The position numbers and the translations under genes were made by a program. The notes beneath the pieces are model-generated. The model did no database searches, was not told the origin of the DNA, and saw only the letters and a list, made by a program, of their open reading frames with translations. Positions 10,761 to 21,260 of a DNA stretch of 64,000 bases are shown here, piece after piece (the first letter of the stretch is position 1; the number at the start of each line of letters is the position of its first letter). Source of the DNA: Phoebastria nigripes. Taxonomy: Eukaryota > Chordata > Aves > Procellariiformes > Diomedeidae. The stretch spans positions 2,565,118-2,629,117 of the forward strand of contig JAYKAV010002442.1 of assembly GCA_035582835.1 (NCBI GenBank), read 5' to 3'.

Positions 10761-13700
10761 CAAATATCGGCAGAGCTTTAGGGAATCCTTCCCTACTTCA
10801 CCACCAGTTTGGTGGCCAGAAAAACCTACAGCTACTTGTATTTGTCCTTAAAGTCCTCTCCTCTCTAAAGCTTGCTGAGACAAGCTCTGCAAATACTCAA
10901 CCCCCACACCCTAAGGCCAGAGCATCCAGAAATCAACCTCCTAACCAAGCCTGGCAAATCCAACACATGCCTCGGGCAGCCTTGGATAAGGAAGATCCTA
11001 CCGAAATCAACTGAATTTGGCACCCATACACCTGGATGTAAACACGTAACCCGACCGAGAAACACTCGGGTAGGAACATCAGGTGGTTGTTGTACCTCCT
11101 GCCCAGGAGAATACATGGAGACCCACTAGGAAAAGCAAGAAGGAAAGCCAAAGTGACCCCAAAGACGGTGCTCAAGTCTCTTGCCCGGATAACAGGAGAC
11201 GACCACCTGTAACACCAGGGAACTGGCCCTGGGTCCCACATGGCCACACATCCAGCAAGGTCCGTCTCCGTTTTTTCAATAATCAAAGAAAGGATTTGGG
11301 ATCAGGACACATGGTCCCTACCTTGCATGAAGAAATATAACCATGGGGCTCCTTTACTCCCTGGAGGACCTCTACAACAGAGCCTGCATCTACCAGGCCA
11401 ACAGCTCAGATTCACATCATCCCACATTTGCATTTCTATATATGCGATTATACATGTGCACATACAGATACATGCATACACACACACGTATACATAAACA
11501 TGTATTTTTGTAAACAGCATGGAACTAGGCAGCATTGAAATACCTCTTCACTCGTTGAAAAAAATCTGCTTTTAAGGTTCTTCACTCCCAACCCCGAATA
11601 ATGCCATCACATAAAAGCCAACAAGCCCTTTTGCACTGCCCAGATGTTTTCCCCGCATGTCCTCAGCCGTATTTCTATACTTCAGTGACTACAATAAGTT
11701 GAAACTAATTTATACCCTGGCTAGCCCTGCCAAGGCGAGCCGGCTAGGAGAAGCCAGCTGGACCGTGGAGCTACAGGACTGTTTACCAAGCCCCAGCCTG
11801 CCCTGCCTGCCCAAGCCCAGCAAAGGCACAGGTATGCAAAGGAGCATGCCGTCCCCTGGATGCCAGCATGACCCTTCAGCTGCTAGCAAAGAGAAAGGGA
11901 AGAAACCAGAAGATATCTCAGATCTGCAGCTGGGAGGGAAGAGCTCACTGGCACTCGCAGTACTGCCAGCTTCCACTTCAGTGGGATACTCACATTTTTC
12001 GTCATTTTTTCCCTCAAAGCTCCAGGAGGCTTGGGAGAGATGAGACTCACAGCATTTGGTATCAGAAAAGAAAGCACAACACAAAGGAACACTGATCCTC
12101 AGGAAGGACCAAGCCTCAACAGTGAGGTCTCCCCTATTGCTTAAGACATCCTTAGAAAGCAGAAATCAGTATTTCCAACTTCTTTGTGGAGTCTGGTTGA
12201 TGGCACTTGGGACATACCACATGCTTCTTGACACTGCTAGGGACAGACAATGCTCTGCCAATTCCTGCCCGCATCACGTCAGCCCAGATCGGGGACCGGG
12301 GACAGCTCAATGAAGAGCCGGAGGGGCAGCGATCCCCAGGAGAGACCCGGAGCACCGGAGGAAAGGGATGCTCTGCAACTCTGAAGAAATCCTTCCCATT
12401 CATTTTGCAGCAAAGGACAGCCTGGGGCGCCAAACGGACCAAAAAGCCACAAAATCCAGGCACCCCCAGCTTCTCTTCCCTAATCAGGATGGAGATAACC
12501 CAGGCAAAATTCCCATTAACCAGCTAATGCATATAGCAGTGTTTCACAGCCAGGGCTCCTCGTGGCTAAATAACAGTCTTTATCCCCCAATTTCCCTTCA
12601 TCATTTGTCATCTTCTTTCAAATCAACTCANTATTTCCTGAATCCTCAAGTACTAACAGGCTTGGAAAAAAAAAAAAACAAGGAGGAAAGTGCTTGTGAC
12701 TCACTAGAGAACTGGTTAATGTTTCCCACCCCTCTCCCTTCTCCTCTCAAACTTCCCCCTTTCCACCCTGGGCCTCCAAACGCTTCCCGGACAGCCACGG
12801 ATCAGCTCAGACGCGCTGGCCTGGGGGTGGAAAGGCAGCAAGCAAGAAGGCAGATGGATCACAGTGNTGGGAAGAAAGAAGCACAAAGCACCGGGATCTC
12901 CAGCAGACGCATTTCCTATTCCCCCATCCGACCCCAAATCAGCCCAGCGTCCCTGGGATAAACCCAGCCCTGCACCGAGCGGTGCCAGGACCTCACCCAA
13001 AGGACAAAGGAAAGCAAGTAGGGATCATGATGCTGGAGCACCCTCTGCGCAGGACAGGCGCCACACGTCCCGCCCCTCTGCCAGCAGCCCCCTTCAAGTC
13101 AACGTGAATGGGCAGGGACATGAGCTTCTGCAGCAAAAATAGGTCTATCAGGGCGCAGAGGAGAGGGAGAGGGATTGCGCTGAGGGCTTGGCAGGTGTAT
13201 ATGGAAATAGAGACAAGAAAACAGAGCACAGCAGTGTTTCACGTTCGGGGGAGTCTTCCCCCTCTGCCTGCATCCACAGGCACGGTGGCCGGGGAGACTG
13301 CGTGGGTGACTGGGCATGGCCACGGGGCTGAAGGTAACCCCACCTGCACCGCCATGCTACACGGCACCTCCATCGGAGATGGAGAGCTCCAGCTCCTGCA
13401 GAAGGCAACCCGACCCAAGCCATTGCCCAGACACAGCCATGCTGCTCACCTTCCGAGTGGGGCCCATCCTGCAGTCTCCAAAGCAAAACAGAAAGAGATG
13501 GATTTTTTTTTTTACCCCCTCTTCAATGCTTCCCCCCAGCCAGGTTCCCCTCCCTCCCTTTGCTTTCTAACGCACCGCCACATCCCCACATAAATTGCAT
13601 AAGGGCAAGTCAGGGGCAACCCGAAAGCAAGCAGAACGGCTGCAGAGTAGGGAAACAACGGAAAAAAACAAAAATAAAATTGAAAAAAATGAGGAGAGAG

Positions 13701-13780
13701 GGGTTTTAAAAGGAGACAGGACTGGGGAAAAAGCAACGACAGCACAGGGGAAGGGGAAGGGGGGGGAATTCCTCTGGAAA
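10761..13780. other. Unassigned intergenic sequence
   Basis: Three kilobases hold only overlapping short frames. An AC-rich alternating stretch (about 11450-11505), an A12 run near 12666, a T-run near 13501 and a purine-rich tract (about 13640-13770) are visible. The purine-rich tract ends with four to five closely spaced G runs (13747-13766) that could form a G-quadruplex. An octamer-like ATTTGCAT lies at 11426-11433. Confidence 0.4.
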
Positions 13781-14005
13781 TCATTAATACTCTAGGAACC
13801 TTCAGGACTAAACCTGAATACAGACACTTAAGCTCTCAGCTCTGCCATTAACGCTAGGGCCTAAATTATTGATCTTTTGCCTTTATCAGCATAACAGTCA
13901 CGTCCTGGTATCAAGATCTAACTACACTGCGGTCCCTGTGCTGCAGCCACTGAAATAATTAGGAGAAATTCTCATTAAAGGAGAGTGAAAGGTTCAGAGA
14001 TGGAG
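13781..14005. promoter_or_regulatory. Candidate conserved non-coding element
   Basis: Includes TCATTAATACTC, CTAAATTATTGATCTTTTGCC, CAGCATAACAGTCACG, GAAATAATTAGG and CTCATTAAAGG. It begins the densest cluster in the window, where AT-rich islands alternate with CpG-rich blocks up to 16.43 kb. Confidence 0.45.
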
Positions 14006-14039
14006 ACAGAGAAAAGGGTCTGGGAGGGTGTTTAATGTC

Positions 14040-14185
14040 TTCCACAGGGTCGAGAGAGCGCTCTGATCAAATCCCGGTGCGGGGCCGGGGGATGACAGCT
14101 TATCAAAAGGAGAAGTCCAAAGCCCGGGCTGGGCTGCGCCGTATCGGCGCCCGCCCGCAGCCACCGCCACGCGCCGGCAAGAGGG
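14040..14185. promoter_or_regulatory. CpG-rich block
   Basis: CpG is frequent (CCCGGTGCGGGGCCGGGG, GCGCCGTATCGGCGCCCGCC, CCGCCACGCGCCGG), unlike most of the window, where CpG is depleted. The size is below usual CpG-island thresholds. It could be a small orphan island or part of a promoter for an unannotated transcript. Confidence 0.4.
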
Positions 14186-14199
14186 GGAATAAAGGAAGG

Positions 14200-14640
14200 T
14201 AGGGGAAAAATGCATGGAAAATAAATAAAAATGAAAAAAAAAAAAATTAATAATGGAAGGGCTGCTGCAGGCTTGTTCAGAGTCTAAAAAATTCTGCCTG
14301 GGGCAAGAGAAGGGGTGCGGGGAGGGGAGGTGGGTACGAGAGAGAGCTGGAGGAGGAAGGAGCCCGACCTGCTCCCCAACGCGCACGGCCACGGCTCTTG
14401 CTATTGATTTCACTGCGGACTGTGCCGCTCGGGACGCCAAAAGGAAACCGCAAAGCAAAAAGGGAGAGCGGCAAAACCGAAGCGAAACCACGCGCACGGC
14501 TGAGAGGATGGAGGGAAGAAGCCAGGAGGATGGGAGGGAAGAAGCCCAGCCTGGCGGTAGCACTGGTTCCAGCCCAAAACGCCATGGAAAACATTTAAAA
14601 AAAAAAAAAAAAAAAAAATTATAAAAAAGGGAAAAATGCA
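14200..14640. repeat. Purine-rich low-complexity stretch with A22 run
   Basis: A/G-rich DNA with A-runs near 14234-14246 and 14597-14618 and repeated GGAGG/GGAAG units. The apparent Lys/Glu/Arg-rich + frames and Ser/Pro/Leu-rich - frames (up to 217 codons) are by-products of this composition. Confidence 0.55.
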
Positions 14641-14859
14641 CCCCCACCAGCCTGAAACCCCAGGAAACATTTCACAAAGCCCAGGGAGGCGGGGGGGGGA
14701 AAAATCCCAGTCTGGTGGGCAGCAGAAAGAAGTCGCTGGAGATTTCGGNGCGATTGGGGAGGGGGTGATGGAAAGATAAGACGAGTGATGGACGGGGAGG
14801 GAGAAGGACAAGGATGAATGTAAAAAGCCTGTCCCCTCCCCCCTGCGCACACAAAGTTT

Positions 14860-15004
14860 GCCTATATTTAATGTCAACGCGCTGTAATTTAAAAGAAAAA
14901 TTCCATTTCACTCGGCTAATCAGAATGGTTAGAGAGACCATTACCACAAACACTGGGAACATCTGAAATTGATTATTTTTTACTTCGTGCAGTTAATGAA
15001 ATCC
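14860..15004. promoter_or_regulatory. Candidate conserved non-coding element
   Basis: Words include GCGCTGTAATTTAAAAG, CGGCTAATCAGAATGG, GAAATTGATTATTTTTTAC and GCAGTTAATGAAATCC. It abuts a CpG-rich block on its right. Confidence 0.45.
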
Positions 15005-15090
15005 TCCAGTGACCGCGGCGGAGGGGTCCGCGCCCGGCGCCGGGGATGGGGAGGGGGATGCCGCGCCGCTGCCGCCACCGCCCTTTCTGC
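15005..15090. promoter_or_regulatory. CpG-rich block
   Basis: High CpG density (GACCGCGGCGGAGGGG, CGCGCCCGGCGCCGGGG, CCGCGCCGCTGCCGCCACCG) sits between two AT-rich islands. It is short for a canonical island. With its neighbours it makes a composite element. Confidence 0.4.
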
Positions 15091-15139
15091 CCAGGGCTGC
15101 AGGGGAGAGGCATGGGGCTGCCGGAGCCGGGCTGGGCTC

Positions 15140-15355
15140 TCTGCCCACCATTTTGTGAAGGCTGGAGATATTTAGCATGGGCGGCACATCCCGTAAGGAG
15201 CACCACATCATTAAATGTCTTGGGCTGGTGCGGCGGGGAAGAGAAATGCAGGATGTCACTGCCTGATAGGGAGAAGACTCGGAGGTTATTTATTAGCGGA
15301 CACTTACCACAAACTGCATTTTCTCCATTTGCATTCAATATGCTGCAGCCGGCTT
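15140..15355. promoter_or_regulatory. Candidate conserved non-coding element with octamer site
   Basis: ATTTGCAT at 15327-15334 is a reverse POU octamer. GAGATATTTAGCATGG, CATCATTAAATGTC and GTTATTTATTAGCGG are further AT-rich words. A 103-codon + frame crosses it but the translation matches nothing I know. Confidence 0.45.
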
Positions 15356-15879
15356 AGCGCTGGGAAGAGGCAGGCGGGATGGAGGGACCAGCACCCTCGC
15401 CCTTCCCCTGCTCTCTCCTCCTGCCTCCCACCCATCTCAACCCCTCAAGAGCCCCCCAGCTCCTTGCTAGTCCCACCAGAGCCACTTGTCTATCTGCTTG
15501 GCATGAACCGGTCACGCCAACTTTCCCAAAGAAGCCGTAAGGCTCCTCGTTGATGTTCTCCATCACTGTGGTTCAAGCAACCAAAGCCTAGGGTCCAGCC
15601 ACCAAGGCCCAGGGTCCAGCCGAGGTCCCCAGAGCTCTACAGTGGCCCTTTGGCCACCGATGAAGGACGCATCCCTTCTGCAAGACCATCCAGAGCAACA
15701 TACCAAAGAGATCGCAGGATGNCTGGACACTCAGCCCGTCACAGCCGGGTACCAAATCCCTCCCGGAAGCACTGCAAGAGCATCCCAACACATCCCTGCC
15801 TCGGATGCAGGCACGTGCGGGGGGCCGCTCTCCCCTCCATCCCATGGCCGCAGCCTCTCCCCCACCTCCAAAAAGTGGC
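15356..15879. other. Spacer with a 21-bp tandem duplication
   Basis: Units ACCAAAGCCTAGGGTCCAGCC (15580-15600) and its neighbour at 15601-15621 differ at two bases. The remainder is featureless GC-moderate DNA with one N (15722). Confidence 0.6.
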
Positions 15880-16080
15880 CGAGTGTAATTACGCAGAAAG
15901 CTCCTCTGGAGCTATATCAATAAGACAGACGTCTGTTGTATCATTCTCTCTCAGTAAGGCATTTCTTCTCCCCAATTGCTCATATAGAATCATAGCCTAA
16001 TAGCATGCTATTAACATAATTGCCAACACAACTAGTGTTCCGTGTCTCACAGCCATTTGCTTATTTTGCCATAAAGAATA
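15880..16080. promoter_or_regulatory. Candidate conserved non-coding element with 16-bp palindrome
   Basis: TAATAGCATGCTATTA at 15998-16013 is a perfect palindrome that places two TAAT cores head to head. GTGTAATTACGCAG, GGAGCTATATCAATAAG and ATTAACATAATTGCC flank it. This fits paired homeodomain or POU dimer binding. Function is inferred. Confidence 0.45.
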
Positions 16081-16114
16081 TCAAAAAACAGCCCAAAAAC
16101 CCACAGCCAGGCTG

Positions 16115-16265
16115 TGCGGCCAAGGCGACCGGCCGCTCGGCTCCGCTGACGGTTTCAGGACCTGGCCAGGAGAGGAGCGGCACCAGCGGCCAGCCCCAGC
16201 TGCGGACCACGGCACCGACAGCGCGCTCCGACCGGGCTCCCGAGCAGACGTGTGCGAAGATCTAA
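16115..16265. promoter_or_regulatory. CpG-rich block
   Basis: CpGs recur every few bases (CAAGGCGACCGGCCGCTCGG, GACAGCGCGCTCCGACCGGG). It lies between the palindrome-bearing island and the next AT-rich island. A + frame (16020-16265) ends here but looks compositional. Confidence 0.4.
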
Positions 16266-16269
16266 ACGG

Positions 16270-16440
16270 ATTCTGCCAGGCGAAATGAAATTCCCATTAT
16301 TTTTAATTAATCCTTAATTAAAATATATTACTCCACAGATTCCGCAAATCTCTCTTAATATGCAAATGCGGCCCATTCAAGGATATTTACATATCATTAA
16401 TTAAAACGGCACATTCTTTCAGTCTAACAAGCTGGGAGCC
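16270..16440. promoter_or_regulatory. Candidate conserved non-coding element with octamer site
   Basis: This is one of the most AT-rich islands: TTTTTAATTAATCCTTAATT, AAATATATTACTCC, and TATCATTAATTAAAACGG. The POU octamer ATGCAAAT lies at 16360-16367. It closes the 13.8-16.4 kb cluster. Confidence 0.5.
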
Positions 16441-17874
16441 GTGGCTGTTGCCACACTGGCAAAAAAGCCCGGCCCGGCACTGCCAAATTCATCCGCGAGA
16501 AAGATGTTAAGTGTCACGGCAGGGGTGGGAGAGNGCGGGACAGTGCTGGGGAAAGGAGACGGCTCTGAAGGCTCTCACCGGTCACCAAATGAAGAGACAC
16601 ATTTGGGAGACCCCGGTCTGCAGCAGAAGAGCATCCCGGAGCCTGGCTGGAGCGGTGGATGGGGATGTACGGTGGCACGGCAGCAACCAGGGAGGAAGGA
16701 AGCGTTTCAGCAGAGCCAGGGGCATGGTCCAGGCTCTNACTGCAGGGTCAGTGGTCACCCACCCACGATGTCTGAGGTCAGCCAGTTCTCCATGGCCTTC
16801 ACTGGCAGGGACACTGTGCTGTCCCACCAGGATTTGTCACCAGGGAGTACTCCTGCTCTCCCTGTCTGCCTCAACCTCAAAGCATGGAGATCTCCCCGCT
16901 TCAAAACTACGAGACACATCATCTGCAACAGTCAAGTTCCCAGCACCAAATTCATTCTGGGCCGCTTCACATTGAGCAAGACAAACCACCCCATCAGAAG
17001 GGTCAGACCCTANGAGACAAGCCAGTGCTACAGCCTTTCAACAGGGTGAAAGCACGCAGGTGACAATGAGCTGGCTTGAGGGAAGAAAAGCTTTCTGTTC
17101 CCCAATAATTTGTTCCTCCACGGCTCTCCAAGACGAGTCTGCGCCTCCTTCCCCAAGTCGTAAGGGACAGGCTCCTTGGGCAGCATCACAAACANGGACA
17201 CCAGCACCCAGCAAGCTCTGCACCTGCAACTCCCACCCCAACCGCCTGTCCAGCGGAGCTGCGGACCCTGAGATGCATGTGAACCAAACCAGAGTGTGAG
17301 ACAGCCAAGAGGTTAATCACTGCTCCAGCACGGGTCTAATAGCTGCAGAGAAACTTATGTTTTAGTACTCTGGACAGGCTTACCAGGTAACTGAGTTCGG
17401 GTACTAGTCAGGCACAAACCCATCACCCCAAAGAGCCATCAGTTTTGCACACAAAATGACAACTCCCCGTTATTGCCAACTGACCTGCGTCTTGTAAGTC
17501 TCCCATGGGCTGGTGTCAACAGGAACATCAAGCACCCAAACCCCAGCTAGCAGCTCCTTCCCAGAAAAGGAAGGCCACCACCCACCAAATAGTGTCTACG
17601 TGTTCGCGGCTTCACCAGTGCCTCAAAGCGAAGGCTGGCCTCCACAGCAACGCACCGGGACAGAGCCTTATCTCCCATCACAACCTAGATACACTGCTTC
17701 TATAAACCTGGAGGTTTTCAGCCTGCAGGACTGATTTCCATGAGAATGACAGCCCCACTCTCATTGTCTCAGTACTGTCACTATCTTCTCCTAGACAGAG
17801 CATACAGCAGAAATTCAGCCAGCAGCTCCTCACGCAGGACTGACAGATATTCTCAACAACAATTAATAAGCCTC
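16441..17874. other. Unassigned intergenic sequence with several Ns
   Basis: No gene is recognised. Ns at 16534, 16738, 17013 and 17195 break several frames. This is one of the two stretches with a raised density of ambiguous bases. Confidence 0.4.
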
Positions 17875-18035
17875 TGTCCTTCTCCAGCGNTTTTCATCAG
17901 AGGACTTCAAAGTGCTTGAATGAACTTGTCTCCACTGCACTCCAGAGCGGGAGCAAACGTGTATCAACCTCTCTGCCCAGATGGGGAAACTGAGGCACGA
18001 TGCAGGGAGACCTGTCCCCTGCCACACAAGAAGCT
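17875..18035 (+). repeat. MIR/CORE-SINE-like ancient repeat
   Basis: TTTTCATCAGAGGACTTCAAAGTGCTT near the left end and CCAGATGGGGAAACTGAGGC (17978-17997), followed by a CACACAAG motif, reproduce the order of landmarks in the old MIR-type sequence found across amniotes. The copy is divergent, with the central part altered. Confidence 0.65.
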
Positions 18036-19134
18036 TTACACACAGAGCAAAACAAAAGNCACCCAGCTGGGTGAGGGAACTTGTGCTGAGCATCACTGGG
18101 TCTATCGCTGCCCGCTGCTGGGGTTTGGGAGAGACATCAGAGAAGGGGCACTTTACTCTTGACTTGTCCCTTTTTGCTCCTTCCCCTGGAACCTGCCACC
18201 AGGCTTTGGCAAGGAGGGCAGCCCGGCTGGGTGCACCTTCAGCCTGGCCTGGCACAGCCACCCCAAAACCCCCAGAGATACCCGCATCACACAGGTACTT
18301 GCCACGCAACACCTTCATGCNTTCCCAATAAATGAGGCTGTTCAGGTCACAGGAGCCTTCGATCTCCCAGGTCTTCGGGGGAGGACGAGACAGTTGCACT
18401 ATTCCTAGCCAACTGAGAGGACGCGACACGAACTGCTCAAATCAAGNTGACTTGGATGCATTTCAATGCCTCCCATGGTCGGGAAAAAGCAGCAATATCT
18501 CCACATACCAGGTCGATACTCACATTGAGTCCATTTTAGGCCACACTTACCCCTTTTTCCTGCACAGGGAGTCATTCATTCTTTCAGCAGGCTGAGCCTT
18601 TAACCAGAGAGCTGTATCAGAGGGGATGCTTGCTTTTCTTTCTCTCTTGCTTTTTTTTCAGGACAGCGCAGGGGAAACAATTTTTCTTTATCATAGACTG
18701 CCCCTTCAGCAAGCTTTCACATCACTTAACTCTTCAGATATTCAGTGCCATACCGGTCCAGGGAGCTCACCAAGGCTGTGCAGAACATGGCAGCCAGCAA
18801 GNCACACGCCAAGTCCTTCTCAAGAAGTAAGCAGGGTCAGGCAAGGAGGGCCTTTGGGCTGGGCTTGAAACACCCCTTCAACCCCTGTGCCAACCTGCCG
18901 AGGAATTGGCTGATGCACCAGGAGCCGCAGACAAAACCCACCAGCTTTCCCTTTCTCACCTGCAGGCAGGCGGTTTTGGAGGCCCTTCCACCAACCCCCA
19001 GCACCACAGCCACTGCCTCAGAAGCTGCCCAGGCCAGCAGGTTTCACCCGCTTTCCAGAAAAGCCTCAAAGCTCCCCAAAATCCCCCCGGCCCAGAGCAC
19101 CGGGGACACTGCGTGGACAACACACCACGAGGTG
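18036..19134. other. Unassigned intergenic sequence
   Basis: No recognisable gene. Ns lie at 18059, 18321, 18447 and 18802. Overlapping frames of 60-190 codons appear on both strands. Confidence 0.4.
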
Positions 19135-19295
19135 CCAAACGGTTGACAAATTATGCCAATTAATACTCCCCCGGCACCTCTTGCAACAGAGAGGTGTTTG
19201 AACCTTGGTGGTCTTGGCCCAGGGCCAGCCGAGGTGATTAAATCGCGCCTCCCTCCCCTCTCCCTTTGCAGTTCCAATTGCACATGAAATTGTTC
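19135..19295. promoter_or_regulatory. Candidate conserved non-coding element
   Basis: Contains TTGACAAATTATGCC, CAATTAATACTCC, GTGATTAAATCGCGCC and CCAATTGCACATGAAATTG within GC-rich surroundings. No frame is convincing. Confidence 0.35.
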
Positions 19296-20034
19296 CTCAC
19301 CTCGTGGCGCACCCAGCTGCATCCTGGCCACCCGCATAGGGTTAAAAGCCACCACTACAAGCCATAGCTCCGGGCCACAGGTCCGTAGCCTGAGCCCATC
19401 AGCTCAAAGGCTGCACTTGCTCCTCCAGCAAGCTATGAGGAGGAGGGGACAGCCACGTCTGGCTTCTCCCTCCTCTGCGGCTTCTTCCTTTCACCCAAAA
19501 TTTGCTGGTGTGGGTGGTGGAGCTGGAGGCAGGAGCAGGTCTGGGGTCCCCGATCCTCTCCCCAGGCTGGGGGACCAAGACCCAGGTCCCCCAGGCAAGG
19601 CAGCAATGCAGGTCTGTCCCATGCAGAGGGACAGGCGCCTGCCTATCCCCCCTTCTCACCATGCGTCCCCTCCCGCAAATGAAGCAAAACGAAAATGAAC
19701 ATGACACACCATTACGGCTTCCCCACCCCCAGCAAGGCCTGCAGGACAGGAGCTTGCCGGAGGGACCCCAGGGCCACTTTGTCACCCAGGATGGTGCTCT
19801 CCAAGCCAAATCCTCCCAGCGGCACCCACCAATGGCCCCGAGACGCCAAACTCAGGGTGCAAAAGGGTCCCAATGTCCTGGAAAGACTGGTCGCTGTCCC
19901 CAGGGCGGCCCTTGGCTCCTGCTCTGCTCCTGTCCCCAGCCTCCAGTCACCTCGGTGCCGGGGACGGCAGGGACAGTCACCCGCGGAGGGGCTGTCCCTC
20001 CCTCCCTCCCCACCGCCGACGCATGCTCTGCTGT
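19296..20034. other. GC-rich intergenic sequence
   Basis: Featureless. Frames of 183 codons (+, 19502-20053) and 136 codons (-, 19399-19809) cover the same DNA, a typical sign of chance in GC-rich sequence. Confidence 0.45.
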
Positions 20035-20155
20035 GGCACTAATCCCACATTAATATGCTCACCACAGCTCAAGCAGCCGACGTAATGAAAAAGCCCATCC
20101 ACGAGGAGATAATTACATTACAAAACTATTTTAAATCAATGAGAGCCAAGATGGA
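20035..20155. promoter_or_regulatory. Candidate conserved non-coding element
   Basis: A compact AT-rich island: CCCACATTAATATGCTCACC, GACGTAATGAAAAAGCC, GATAATTACATTACAAAAC and TTTTAAATCAATGAG. Both edges switch abruptly to GC-rich sequence. Confidence 0.42.
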
Positions 20156-20879
20156 TGGGGCAGGGGGGGTGCTGGGGACAGGCTGCTGTCACTCTGGGTG
20201 TCCTGCCACGGTCCGGCCACCTCCGAAGGCTGAACTCCCTGGCTCCGGAGGGCAGGGGACCCCCAAGCCTCCTGCACCAGGGGCTGGGCGAACTGGGAGT
20301 GAGAAATACTCTAGGAAAGCAAAACATGGCCCAGAAAAGCACAGCCATGGAGATGGTGGTGGACCATTGGCATGGCTTTTGGTGCCCCAGCTCTCAGGAC
20401 AGGCAGCAGCTCACTCCAAATTCACCAGCTCCCAGAGATGGGCGATGGCAGCTTTCATTTAAAACCACTTGCAAAACTCATCCCAGCTGGCAGGCGCAAC
20501 CGAGGAGGTGGACTTGAGCTGAGAAACAGCCACCTGGTTTTTAAAAGAGCACTTTCCCACCCACCGTTGTCTCCCACGTGGCCACACAGTGTGGACAAGA
20601 CCGAGCAGGGGCAGAGAATGCCAAGATGTGCTCTGCAGCAGGGACAAAAAAAGGGGACATCCCTCCTCCCTCCCCAGCAGAAGAGGACCCAGGGCCACAG
20701 ACAAAGTCACCACCTCCGGTGTGACAGCATGTCCAGCCTCAAAGAGAAACCCCAGCTGCAAAGGAAACAGCTTAAAAGGAAAAAATAGCTGGAAAAGGGG
20801 AAACCCTAGAACCAAAGGAACCCCTACAACACACCTCCTTCCCCTCCCCTCCTCCTTTTGCGCCTTATTCTCTCTCTCC
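20156..20879. other. GC-rich intergenic sequence
   Basis: No gene is recognised. The 260-codon - frame (20459-21241) crosses here, is rich in Ser/Pro/Arg/Phe and overlaps several + frames. Confidence 0.45.
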
Positions 20880-21085
20880 TTTCCCCGGCCGGGTTTAATT
20901 TGACACCTTGAGCTTTGGTAACGAGGTGGGGAGAGAAGAGCCACAGCGGAATTCATTAGGCTGAGCACTGCAGGGCCCGCTCTCGGCGCGCTAATGACAT
21001 CGGAGGATAGGGAAACGAGACAGCCGCCACGCCGGATGAAATAAACATGAGCACTGTCAGCCCTGACAGCAAAAGGGACAAAATA
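20880..21085. promoter_or_regulatory. Candidate conserved non-coding element
   Basis: Includes GGGTTTAATTTGACACC, GGAATTCATTAGGCTGAGC, GGCGCGCTAATGACATCGG and GATGAAATAAACATGAGC, with TGTCAGCCCTGACA-type dyad symmetry near 21057-21070. CpGs are retained. Confidence 0.38.
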
Positions 21086-21220
21086 AGGCAGGTAGAGACC
21101 TTTCCCCAGCCACGCAATGCAAAGCGACAGCTTCCAAAGCCCCCTGCCCGTGGATCCCCTCTGCCCTCTGCTTGGGAAAGAGGAGGGTGGCCGAGAAGGG
21201 GATGGAAAAGAAAAGCGGTG

Positions 21221-21260
21221 ATTAAACCACCCTTCCCACAATTAAACCACCCTTCCCCAG
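21221..21260. repeat. 20-bp tandem duplication
   Basis: Two adjacent units beginning ATTAAACCACCCTTCCC (21221-21240 and 21241-21260) are identical over the first 17 bases. This is a small, probably recent slippage-type duplication. Confidence 0.85.

Noticed and set aside
12135..12146. 12-base match (TATTGCTTAAGA) to the 5' part of miR-137
   Set aside because: The match stops before the 3' half of the mature sequence and there is no complementary arm nearby to form a precursor hairpin.
20459..21241. 260-codon - frame
   Set aside because: Open on both strands at once, low-information composition, no domain.
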